Assembly: GCF_025060755.1 (NCBI RefSeq) | Contig: NZ_JANYUY010000062.1 | Location: 1-41,164 of the forward strand | From: Paenibacillus doosanensis | Lineage (GTDB): Bacteria; Bacillota; Bacilli; Paenibacillales; NBRC-103111 | Direction: 5' to 3' | Length of the DNA: 41,164 bases | In this document: piece by piece, positions 1 through 7,842 of the stretch | Position numbering within the stretch: the stretch's first letter is position 1 | Layout: every line of letters starts with the position of its first letter | Made by a program: the position numbers and the translations under genes | Notes under the pieces: model-generated | What the model saw: only the letters and a program-made list of their open reading frames with translations | Database searches by the model: none | What the model was told of the DNA's origin: nothing

Positions 1-148
1 AGGGGGGAGTTATCCCCATGTGGATATTGGTTTCAAAATTTCGCTGGTCCCACTCCCACTTATTCACAGTTGTTGATCCGCTCCTGGATGATCGCCACCG
101 CATTCTTATGCGCTTTCGAAATTCAGGTTTATAAAAAATAAAGCCCGT

Positions 149-805
149 CTACAAAAATCGCATCAGCTCATACATAGCTTCGATCGCGCCCAGCGGCCGT
201 ACCTCCCGCTCCTCCATCCGAGCGGCTCCGGGGCCGTACGCCACGAACGGTACGCCGGCCAGCTGCGCCGCCATGCCGTCGATCCAAGAATCGCCCACGG
301 ATAACCAGCGATGCGGCGGGATGGCTTCATACTGCCGCAGGATGCGCTGCACGCCGTCCGGAGCCGGCTTCAGAGCCGTGGTGCCGTCCCTGCCGACAAC
401 CTTCGCGAAATACCGGTCGATGCCGGTTTCGCGGAGCGCCTTGAACGCCGCCGCATCCGCGTTATTGGTCAACACGGTGAGCACCAGCTTTCCGCTGATG
501 GCCTCCAAACATTCGGCGACACCGGGTTCCAGGTCCGCTCCGGCCATCCCCTCCTCTTCGATAGCGGCCACGCGCCGCCAAACGGCCCGATCCACACTGT
601 CCGTATAATTGCGGTGCGAACGCGCCGAGTCGATCATCGTTACTGTCGTGTGCCTGTCCCAAGCCGTCTCCTCTTCCATCACGCCGAAGCCGAGAAGCAA
701 TTCGCGCACTTCTCTTTTCATCCGGGCAAAATCAATATGCGACCGAAGCAGCGTGTTATCCATATCAAAAATAATTCCCGCGAAGCGAAGCGGTTTGGGA
801 TTCAT
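149..805 (-). CDS. HAD-superfamily phosphatase (phosphoglycolate phosphatase-like)
   Basis: A 218-residue cytoplasmic HAD hydrolase. Motif I is seen as FDMDNTLL near residues 13-20, with the nucleophile and acid/base Asp pair. Motif II is VLTNN around residue 110, the motif III lysine lies in ALKPAP, and motif IV is GDSWIDG near residue 170. A helical cap of about 90 residues sits between motifs I and II, the layout of the PGPase/beta-phosphoglucomutase-like group. The ATG is preceded by a strong AGGAGG. The substrate cannot be read from sequence. It is separated from the ribokinase operon by a terminator and is probably a single-gene unit. Fairly sure of family, not of substrate. Confidence 0.85.
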   Translation of the reverse strand: MNPKPLRFAGIIFDMDNTLLRSHIDFARMKREVRELLLGFGVMEEETAWDRHTTVTMIDSARSHRNYTDSVDRAVWRRVAAIEEEGMAGADLEPGVAECLEAISGKLVLTVLTNNADAAAFKALRETGIDRYFAKVVGRDGTTALKPAPDGVQRILRQYEAIPPHRWLSVGDSWIDGMAAQLAGVPFVAYGPGAARMEEREVRPLGAIEAMYELMRFL

Positions 806-897
806 TCCGGGCTCCTCCTGACCAGGTAACGATAATCGTCTTACTTAATACAATGCCGAATCGCGGGCGTTTTTGCAAGCCGGTTCATATATGGGGC

Positions 898-931
898 GCA
901 AAAAGGCCGCCGGTTGTGTGCACCGGCAGCC
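898..931 (-). terminator. Rho-independent terminator of the ribokinase operon
   Basis: On the minus strand a GC-rich hairpin (GCCGGT paired with ACCGGC, extended by GGC/GCC) is followed by TTTTTG. It lies about 60 bp past the ribokinase stop and ends the nucleoside locus. Confidence 0.75.
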
Positions 932-992
932 TCTTCCTGCATGTTTCAGTAAAGTTTAAACCCGTTTAAGCCGTGCCAAACGCACCGCAAAG

Positions 993-1937
993 TTAAATCG
1001 GTTCGCCAACCCGGCTATCGCTGCGGCTCAAAAATTCGGCGACTTCCTCGGCAGTCGGTATCGACTCTTGAGCTCCGGCCCGCGACACCGCAAGGGCTGA
1101 AGCGGCGCTGGCCTGCCGTAGCGCCTCCGTGATCGGCGTCCCCTGCTGCCCGGCTGCAATCAACGAACCGATGAACGTATCCCCGGCAGCCGTCGTATCC
1201 ACCGCATGGACGGAGAATGCTGGAGTGAATATACTCTCTTCCTGATCGTTCATGTAGAAGGAACCTTTTTCCCCGAGGGTAATGATCACTTCCTGTACCC
1301 CTAGTGCGATAATCCGGCTTGCAGCTTGCTTTACATCGGATAATTCTTCACTAAGCCGAATGGAGGTAATGGATTCAGCCTCCGATTCGTTCAAAATCAT
1401 AACATCCACCAGAGGAAATACGTCCCCTTCGATGCCTAATGCCGGAGCAGGATTGAAATAAGTCCGTACTCCATGATCCTTGGCCAGTTGCAAGGCGGCC
1501 CGCGTGCAAGTCCATGGAATTTCGTTCTGGACCAGCAGCACCGACGACGGGCCGAACAGCTCCGGCAGGTCTTTTAAATCTTCTACCGTCAAGCAACCGT
1601 TCGCGCCTTCGCTGATAACAATATTATTCTGGCCCGACTCCTCCACGGCGATAAAGGCCGTGCCTATATCACTCTTTTTCTGCATGATCCGGTCCGTATC
1701 GACGCGGTAATTTCTAAGCCCAAACACGATGTCCCTGCTGTAGGAATCGTTGCCGACCGCCCCGACCAAACTGACCTTCCCGCCGGAAAGCGCTGCGGCC
1801 ACAGCCTGGTTCGCTCCTTTGCCCCCGGATTTCGTCTCCGTCCTGTAGCTTTGCACCGTTTCTCCGGGTTGCGGAAACCTGCGAATATAGCATACGAAAT
1901 CCATATTAATGCTGCCGACGACTACGATATTTCCCAT
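993..1937 (-). CDS. rbsK: Ribokinase (PfkB family)
   Basis: A 314-residue PfkB-family sugar kinase that would convert ribose plus ATP to ribose 5-phosphate. The N-terminal substrate-binding signature GSINMDF, the glycine-rich GGKGANQA near residue 40 and the C-terminal anion-hole/catalytic motif DTTAAGDTF are all present, as expected for ribokinase. A longer reading frame exists, but the ATG at 1937 (MGNIVVVG) has a GGGGAGG site just upstream and starts at the family's usual position, so I chose it. It is the last gene after a nucleoside hydrolase and an ABC importer, which fits phosphorylation of ribose released from nucleosides. A related PfkB sugar or nucleoside kinase is the alternative. 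Confidence 0.85.
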   Translation of the reverse strand: MGNIVVVGSINMDFVCYIRRFPQPGETVQSYRTETKSGGKGANQAVAAALSGGKVSLVGAVGNDSYSRDIVFGLRNYRVDTDRIMQKKSDIGTAFIAVEESGQNNIVISEGANGCLTVEDLKDLPELFGPSSVLLVQNEIPWTCTRAALQLAKDHGVRTYFNPAPALGIEGDVFPLVDVMILNESEAESITSIRLSEELSDVKQAASRIIALGVQEVIITLGEKGSFYMNDQEESIFTPAFSVHAVDTTAAGDTFIGSLIAAGQQGTPITEALRQASAASALAVSRAGAQESIPTAEEVAEFLSRSDSRVGEPI

Positions 1938-2018
1938 GGATACAACCTCCCCTGGCATCCAAGCCAAACCGATTTTTTTATCGCTCGCTGTAATCATTGA
2001 TCGGCCGCTTTAAGCAAG

Positions 2019-2858
2019 CTACTCTTTCGATCCCGTGTTGGCGATCCCGTTGACAAAATAACGTTGAAGCGGCAGCAAGACAAGTACGGGGACGACGACG
2101 GCTATGATGATGCCGGCGAACATCTCGTTCCAGTACGTTGCAAATTCGGTGACAAAATCGCTTAAGGCGACCTGGATCACTTTATACGCTTTGGACCGGG
2201 TCGCAATCAACGGCCACATGAAAGACTCCCATTGATGGATGAAAATTAACAATCCCGCGCTTACGGTAACGGGCTTACAGAGCGGCAGAATGATCCCCGC
2301 ATAAATTTTGAACCACGAAGCTCCGTCAATCCGCGCCGATTCGATAAGCGCCTTGGGAAGATCGAGGAAAAATTGCCTGTAGAGGAAGATGACCAGCCCG
2401 TTAGCCAACCCGGGAACAATGATGCCGGAATACGTATCGATCCATCCCAATTTATCGACGAGGCCGTACAAAGGAATCGCGATCACCTCAAACGGGATCA
2501 TAAAGGTTAGAATCACGAGGAAGAACAGTAGAGTCCGGCCTCTAAATTCAAAATAGACGAAGGCAAAAGCGGCCATGGAAGCGATAACCAGCCCTACCAC
2601 AACGTTGACCATCGAAACGTAAAACGTGTTGAAGAAAATCCGCCCGAAGCCTCTCTCCGTAAACAGCGAGACATAAGCGTCAAAAGTGATATGGGTCGGA
2701 ATGAACGTCCTCCAGGAAACCGGCGACATATAACGGAAAATTTCATCCAGGGGGCGCAGCGACGAGACCATTGCAAACCCCAACGGAAGCAAAATGATAA
2801 GCCCCAGAAGGATATGTGCTATATACAGTACGGGAATCGAGCCCTTGTTGCGTTTCAT
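2019..2858 (-). CDS. ABC transporter permease, CUT1 MalG type
   Basis: A 279-residue inner-membrane permease with about six hydrophobic segments. The ATPase-contact (EAA) loop reads ESARIDGASWFKI around residues 180-192, and the C-terminus ends shortly after the last membrane segment, typical of MalG-like partners. It starts 10 bp after the preceding permease with a GGGGGG site and forms the second half of the channel. No ATPase gene is in the locus, so a shared MsmX-like ATPase encoded elsewhere is inferred. Context suggests nucleoside or ribose import, although CUT1 systems are usually known for oligosaccharides. Confidence 0.88.
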   Translation of the reverse strand: MKRNKGSIPVLYIAHILLGLIILLPLGFAMVSSLRPLDEIFRYMSPVSWRTFIPTHITFDAYVSLFTERGFGRIFFNTFYVSMVNVVVGLVIASMAAFAFVYFEFRGRTLLFFLVILTFMIPFEVIAIPLYGLVDKLGWIDTYSGIIVPGLANGLVIFLYRQFFLDLPKALIESARIDGASWFKIYAGIILPLCKPVTVSAGLLIFIHQWESFMWPLIATRSKAYKVIQVALSDFVTEFATYWNEMFAGIIIAVVVPVLVLLPLQRYFVNGIANTGSKE

Positions 2859-2868
2859 GTGATCCCCC

Positions 2869-3738
2869 CTAGTGCTTGGCTTTCAAAAATTTAAACTGCA
2901 AGGCGACGATGCTTAAGGTTAAAAGCAGCAAGATAATGACGATCGCAGACGCTCTGCCGGAATCGGAATAGAGGAACGCGCTGTTGTAGCTCTCCAGCAT
3001 CAAGACATTCGTGCTGTGCTCCGGGCCGCCCTGGGTAAGAATATACATCGGGGAAAACAGCAGGAAGTTAGAGACGGTAACCGATACCGCCACGAACGTG
3101 ATGGACCGCTTCATCATCGGAAACGTAACCTGCATAAATTGCTGCCACCGGGAGGCTCCGTCCATGGAAGACGCCTCGTATAATGAAACGGATACCTCCT
3201 GCAAGCCGGCCAGAAAAAAGATCGCCCAATAGCCGATGCCTTTCCACGTCGAAATGCCGATAATCGATGCGAGAGCTTGCTTGGAGCTGGTGAGAAACGG
3301 CTGCTGCTCCAGCCCCAGCCCGACCAGCATGGAGTTCACGACTCCTTGTTCGGGGCTCAGCATAATATTCCATAAAATACAGGCAGTAGAAACCGATACG
3401 GCAACGGGAACAAAATGAATTCCCCGGAATATCCCGATATGCTTGAGCTTCGCATTAAGCAATAGCGCCAGCATAAAGGCAAGAATAACCTGTATCGGAT
3501 TGACGAATACGTTGAATAATAGCGTAATTTTCAATGAATTCCAGAAAACCGGATCTGTAAAAAGAGTTGTATAGTTTTGCAATCCGACGAAGGCTTCGCT
3601 TGCGTTGAGAAAGGCCGGCGCATACAAGCTGTCCGTCAAGCCTTTAAACACCGGATACAGCTTGAACAGGAGCAAGCCGAGCATCGCCGGGAATAAAAAT
3701 AAATAAGGAGTGATTCGCTGCGCTTTGATGTCATTCAC
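2869..3738 (-). CDS. ABC transporter permease, CUT1 MalF/UgpA type
   Basis: A 289-residue membrane protein with a short cytoplasmic N-terminus, a first segment around FLFPAMLGLLLFKLYP, about six helices in all, and an EAA loop reading YEASSMDGASRWQQF. This is the MalF-like half of the CUT1 channel. The start is a GTG and less certain than for its neighbours. It follows the binding-protein gene after an 85-bp gap containing a hairpin, which probably lowers permease expression relative to the lipoprotein. Confidence 0.87.
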   Translation of the reverse strand: MNDIKAQRITPYLFLFPAMLGLLLFKLYPVFKGLTDSLYAPAFLNASEAFVGLQNYTTLFTDPVFWNSLKITLLFNVFVNPIQVILAFMLALLLNAKLKHIGIFRGIHFVPVAVSVSTACILWNIMLSPEQGVVNSMLVGLGLEQQPFLTSSKQALASIIGISTWKGIGYWAIFFLAGLQEVSVSLYEASSMDGASRWQQFMQVTFPMMKRSITFVAVSVTVSNFLLFSPMYILTQGGPEHSTNVLMLESYNSAFLYSDSGRASAIVIILLLLTLSIVALQFKFLKAKH

Positions 3739-3786
3739 CTTCTGTCGTCCAAATTTCTAGCTTCCTAAGAAAACTTATTGAAAGAA

Positions 3787-3814
3787 AAGGGACAGGACGG
3801 TTAGCCTATCCCTT
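3787..3814 (-). terminator. Intercistronic hairpin between binding protein and permease
   Basis: A 10-bp stem (AAGGGAYAGG against its complement, one G-T wobble) with an 8-nt loop, followed on the minus strand by TTCTTTC. It sits between the binding-protein stop and the first permease. Such partial terminators often set the excess of binding protein over permease. Confidence 0.6.
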
Positions 3815-3823
3815 GCCTTATAG

Positions 3824-5155
3824 TTACTTCACTACGGACTGATATTTCTTTAATTGACTGTCAATGAGCGTTGCAGCGTCATCCAATGCCTTTTTCGGGT
3901 CCGATCCGTTCTTAATATCCTCGAAGGCTTTGTTCACATTGGTTTCCCATTCCAGGTAGCCCGGCGTTTTGGGGCGTGTAGCCGCAGTTTCGCGCGCTTC
4001 CCCGGCCGCCAATTTCATAATGTTATTAGGAAACTCATTGTATTTGGGATCTTTATCGATCTGATCGAGCAGTTCCAGAGTAGCCGGAAGCGCCCCATTT
4101 TCATTGAACCAAATTTGCGAGCCTTTACCCAGCGTCAAATATTTGACGAACTTGGCTGCGGCTTCTTTTTTCGTGGAATATTTGGAGATGCCCACATGCC
4201 AGCTTCCTGTAGGCGTCACGACTTTCCCGCCTGCGAAATAAGGATGAGGAGCGATGCCGAAATTCATGCCTGCCTCTTGAATCCGCGGCATATTCTGGGT
4301 CGAAGCCAGGAACATGGCCACTTTACCTGAAATAAAGTAATCCAGCGCTTCCTCCCGTTTGATCTTCGGGCTCACTTTCTCTTTATTGAACAGATCCGAG
4401 TAGAACTGGAACGCGCTTACCATTTCGGGCGAATTCGTATAGCCCGTAGCCGTAAGGCCGTTGTCGCTCAGCAGCTTCGCATTTTTACTTTGCCCAAGAG
4501 AAATCAGCTGATAGGCTTTGCCAACCTGGTCGAAGCTGAAACCGAATACATCGTTTTGGTTATCGCCGTTCGTATCCTTGGATAATTTCCTGGCTACTTC
4601 CACCACATTCTCCCAGGTCATTCTATAATCCAATTGATCCGATGGAAACGGAATGCCCGCTTGCTGGAATAAATCCTTGTTATAGAACAGAACGACGCTG
4701 GAGGTGTTCATCGGAGCCGCCATTAATTGCCCCTGATACGAGCCCGCATCGGTGGCGGAAGGAATCCACTTCTGCTTGGCATCCTCGCCAATCAGCGAAT
4801 CGAGCGGTTCCAAATATCCTTTCACCGCATATCCCATCGTTAACGGAACATCGACAGAGATAACGTCCAGATCCTGCGCTTTGGAAGCGAGCTTGATTTC
4901 TATCGTTTCGGTCAATTTGGTCGAAGGACTAAGCTGCAGATTCACCTTGATATTGGGGTTTTCCTTCTCAAATTCGTCAATGACCTTCTTGATCGGCTTC
5001 TCCCAGATCGAGTTGGCCAAATACGAAATTTCGGTCGTTCCGGAAGCGCTGTCCGCTTGTTTGGCGGACTGAGAATCTTTGCCCGAAGTGCCGGAGCAGC
5101 CTGCCAGAAGCAGCAGAGCCAGCGAGCAGGCGATGCTGGTTTGTAATTTTTTCAA
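3824..5155 (-). CDS. Extracellular solute-binding lipoprotein of the nucleoside-locus ABC importer
   Basis: A 443-residue secreted lipoprotein: signal peptide with lipobox LLAGC (Cys20), a Ser/Thr/Lys-rich linker, then a family 1 solute-binding fold. Visible family features are the VVLFYNKDLF and YRMTWENVVEVARKL region and GSWHVGISKYS. The start is TTG with an AGGGGGC site upstream. It follows the nucleoside hydrolase by 36 bp and precedes two permeases. Family 1 proteins mostly bind oligosaccharides; a nucleoside ligand is inferred from neighbours alone. Confidence 0.87.
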   Translation of the reverse strand: MKKLQTSIACSLALLLLAGCSGTSGKDSQSAKQADSASGTTEISYLANSIWEKPIKKVIDEFEKENPNIKVNLQLSPSTKLTETIEIKLASKAQDLDVISVDVPLTMGYAVKGYLEPLDSLIGEDAKQKWIPSATDAGSYQGQLMAAPMNTSSVVLFYNKDLFQQAGIPFPSDQLDYRMTWENVVEVARKLSKDTNGDNQNDVFGFSFDQVGKAYQLISLGQSKNAKLLSDNGLTATGYTNSPEMVSAFQFYSDLFNKEKVSPKIKREEALDYFISGKVAMFLASTQNMPRIQEAGMNFGIAPHPYFAGGKVVTPTGSWHVGISKYSTKKEAAAKFVKYLTLGKGSQIWFNENGALPATLELLDQIDKDPKYNEFPNNIMKLAAGEARETAATRPKTPGYLEWETNVNKAFEDIKNGSDPKKALDDAATLIDSQLKKYQSVVK

Positions 5156-5191
5156 CGTGAAAGCCCCCTTTTTTATCTATCCAAGCCTATA

Positions 5192-6088
5192 TCAGCTAAA
5201 CACTCGTTCTTTAAGCAGCTGCAGGAACGATTCGCGGTCCACTTCAAGACAAACCTCAACATTCCCCTGCTCATCCAGTTCCCCTACCGTGATTCCCGTC
5301 GGATGTCGATGATCGTAATCGACCCGGACGCTCATTCTTCTCGTCGTCACCAATTCGCGGTTGATCAGAAGCGCTACGGCCAGCGGGTCATGCATGTAGG
5401 TGAAATCCCTTTGCCGGTAATCCATATATCCTTCAATTTGCTTGGTCAATGTAACGGCTAACGGGGTTCCCGAGACCGCAAGATCGTCCTTGTCCTCTCT
5501 TGTTATGGAAACCTGTCTCGTCACATCAAGCCCTACCATAAGAATCGGGGCCCCGCTCCCAAATACGACCGATGCCGCCTCAGGGTCGCATTTCACATTA
5601 TGTTCAATCGGAGGAAGCTCTACGGCGGTGCTGCCCAAGCGAACGACGCCGCCCATCATAGCAATTTCTTTGACATTCTTCGCAATAGCGGGCTCCCGAA
5701 TGATCGCCGCAGCTATATTCGTTAGCGGCCCGATAGGCACCAGCGTAATTTCGCCCGGATTGTTCATCACCGTCTCGATGATATAATCCACGGCATGCTT
5801 GCTGTCTTTCTCCTTAGAGTCCTCGATATCCAGCCCTTCACCCTCGATGCCGGCCCAGAACACCTCGCGGTTGCGCAGCAAAGTCTGTACGACCCCGGGG
5901 TACACGGCTACCTCTTCGTCTCCGGAGAGCCTCATGATTTTCCTGGCAATGTTCGCACGAACGTGCACATTCCCGTACACGGTCGTAACTCCTTCAAGCT
6001 TAATTTCCGGCGATCTCAGCGCGAGCGATAAAGCAACGGCATCATCCGAGTCTGTCCCTATATCCGTATCCAGTATAATGCGATTCAC
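5192..6088 (-). CDS. Nucleoside hydrolase (inosine/uridine-preferring family)
   Basis: A 298-residue enzyme of the IU-nucleoside hydrolase family, which splits ribonucleosides into base and ribose. The Ca-binding N-terminal motif reads LDTDIGTDSDDAVAL (residues 6-20); family members usually have DTDxGxDDA, so the Asp cluster is kept with a one-residue variation. The second metal-site motif HDPLAVALL and the central PIGPLTNIA are also present. The start is GTG after a GGGGGC site. It leads the operon that also carries the importer and ribokinase, giving import, hydrolysis and ribose phosphorylation. Base specificity cannot be told. Confidence 0.88.
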   Translation of the reverse strand: MNRIILDTDIGTDSDDAVALSLALRSPEIKLEGVTTVYGNVHVRANIARKIMRLSGDEEVAVYPGVVQTLLRNREVFWAGIEGEGLDIEDSKEKDSKHAVDYIIETVMNNPGEITLVPIGPLTNIAAAIIREPAIAKNVKEIAMMGGVVRLGSTAVELPPIEHNVKCDPEAASVVFGSGAPILMVGLDVTRQVSITREDKDDLAVSGTPLAVTLTKQIEGYMDYRQRDFTYMHDPLAVALLINRELVTTRRMSVRVDYDHRHPTGITVGELDEQGNVEVCLEVDRESFLQLLKERVFS

Positions 6089-6146
6089 TATGAAGCCCCC
6101 TATTTGGTTTGAGTTGTTATAAAGCGGCGTTTCACCGTTCTTTTAA

Positions 6147-6175
6147 AGTATAAAATGGATAGGGGGCGGCGAACA
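6147..6175 (-). promoter_or_regulatory. Candidate promoter of the nucleoside operon
   Basis: On the minus strand TATACT (6152-6147) lies 17 nt after a poor -35 match TGTTCG, about 60 bp upstream of the nucleoside hydrolase start. The weak -35 would fit a promoter needing activation by the adjacent response regulator. Confidence 0.35.
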
Positions 6176-6219
6176 CGGATGATATTTTAAGATCCTAGTG
6201 GACAATCTAAAGATCTTGC

Positions 6220-7842
6220 TTACTCCCGGCCGACAAAAGCGCGATACTCTTGCGGCGATACTTCATAATAGTTCTTGAACAGCTTGGTAAAGTACGGCGT
6301 ATATTGATACCCGAGCTGGGCCGCTATTTCGTAAATTTTGGCCTTCGAATTTCTTAACAGATAGGCGGCCTTTTCCATGCGGTACCGGTATATATATTCG
6401 CTCAAGTTCACGCCCGTTTCTTGCTTGTATGCCGCCGATAAATAAGCGGGATGCAGATGCACGTGCTCGCTAATCGCCTGGAGAGTGACATCCTCGGACA
6501 GATGGCGCTCAATATATTGATGGATTTGCAAAACGAGCGCGCTCTTGTTGACTTTAGCGCCGGCGCCGATCCGTTCTTTGATCCGCTCCAGCGCCTGAGA
6601 CGCCCATCCGTGAAGCTGCTTGACCGTGCGAAATGCGGAGGCATGGGTTCCGCTCCTGTAGGAGTCCTCCAACACATCGGCCATCTGCAGCCCGTTCATA
6701 TGAATCAGATAGGCGTAAGCATTCGATAACGATAAAAACACCTCCGACAATGACTCCGCCGTGTCCATCCCGTTGCCGCTCAGCTCTTCAAAAATATAGT
6801 CCAGCCGCTCTTCCGCATCCTGCCACCGTCCCGTTTCGATCAGCTGCAGTACCGTAGGCGGCTCATACAATCGCTGAAGAGGGCGCAGCGGCATATGCGG
6901 CGGCTGATCCCACAAGCGGTGGAACAGCTCCTGCTCGCTTTCGGGCATCCTTCTGAAGAGCGCCAATGCTTGCTGGTACCACTCGGCCACCGACAAGGGA
7001 AAGGTTGCAAAATCGCTGATGATGACAGAGATTTTCCCCTGGAGACACGATGCTATAGTCTGCTGCAATTGCGGGACCAGCTGCTCAAGAATCTTTTTGC
7101 TCGGCGCATCCGTCGAAACCCCGTTTCTCCGTTTGATCATGAAGGCCAGATAATGGCTGTCGTCTTGGCATGTCCAGACTTCGAAATATTCCTGCAGCAC
7201 TTCCTCCGCGATATTGACGACGGCAAACTCGAATAAAGCGATGCTGCGCTCGTCATATTCCAAAAACCGGTTTTCAATGCGAATCAGCATAATAGCGACC
7301 TGCTCTCCGAATGAGAAGGGAATGTTCAGCTTCTCCGTTTGTTCCGTCCATTTCTCGGGAGTCCATCGCTTCCCTTTGAGCACATCCAGCAGGAGCGAAG
7401 CTTGGAGCTGGACCAGATGAGAGCGGACGGTCTCCTGCGCCTTTCGGCTGGCGAGCGCGGCTTCCCTCTTCTGCTTCAGCCTGTCCGCCGACTGCCGGAT
7501 CGTCTGCAGCAGCTCCTCCTTCTTCACCGGCTTCAGCAAGTATGCCGCCGTATTGCTCTGCAGCGCCTGCCGGGCATATTCGAACTCCGCATAGCCCGAT
7601 AAAAGAATGTATTCGATATCCAGCTGCTTTTGTTTGACATATTCGCATAATTCAAGACCCGACATCCCCGGCATGCGGATATCTGTCACCATAATATCTA
7701 TGGGGGATTGCTCTAATATTTGAACCGCCTCGTGCCCGGAGCCGGCCGTATGCACATGGTCAAAGCACATCGTGTTTCTCATGAAAATTTCCAAATCCTC
7801 CAAAATCACCGGCTCATCGTCAACGAGAAGCAACTGCATCAT
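6220..7842 (-). CDS. YesN-type response regulator with AraC DNA-binding domain
   Basis: A 540-residue regulator. The N-terminal receiver has the acidic pair DDE (residues 8-10), the phospho-acceptor Asp54 in MVTDIRMPG and the conserved Lys104 in LLKPVKK. A long middle region of about 300 residues follows, then a C-terminal AraC/XylS double helix-turn-helix (about the last 100 residues, ending in KLFKNYYEVSPQEYR). I chose the ATG at 7842 because AAAGGA lies 8 nt upstream. It overlaps the end of the kinase gene by 23 bp, so the two are translationally coupled. It probably activates the nucleoside operon immediately downstream. Confidence 0.9.
   Translation of the reverse strand: MMQLLLVDDEPVILEDLEIFMRNTMCFDHVHTAGSGHEAVQILEQSPIDIMVTDIRMPGMSGLELCEYVKQKQLDIEYILLSGYAEFEYARQALQSNTAAYLLKPVKKEELLQTIRQSADRLKQKREAALASRKAQETVRSHLVQLQASLLLDVLKGKRWTPEKWTEQTEKLNIPFSFGEQVAIMLIRIENRFLEYDERSIALFEFAVVNIAEEVLQEYFEVWTCQDDSHYLAFMIKRRNGVSTDAPSKKILEQLVPQLQQTIASCLQGKISVIISDFATFPLSVAEWYQQALALFRRMPESEQELFHRLWDQPPHMPLRPLQRLYEPPTVLQLIETGRWQDAEERLDYIFEELSGNGMDTAESLSEVFLSLSNAYAYLIHMNGLQMADVLEDSYRSGTHASAFRTVKQLHGWASQALERIKERIGAGAKVNKSALVLQIHQYIERHLSEDVTLQAISEHVHLHPAYLSAAYKQETGVNLSEYIYRYRMEKAAYLLRNSKAKIYEIAAQLGYQYTPYFTKLFKNYYEVSPQEYRAFVGRE

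Noticed and set aside
10-68. DnaA-box-like nonamers (TTATCCCCA, ATATCCACA on the minus strand, TTATTCACA)
   Set aside because: Three loose matches without an AT-rich unwinding region, dnaA or dnaN, or strand switch do not support an origin. Chance or local repeats are more likely.
56-115. A 20-codon minus-strand frame ending in GAA TAA near the left edge
   Set aside because: It reads like a protein tail, but it has an in-frame TGA just upstream, no start and no ribosome site. Too short to support a gene remnant.
6180-6219. AAGATC/GATCTT arms after the response regulator as a terminator
   Set aside because: The stem is only six bp with a long loop and no following T-run, so it is not a convincing terminator.
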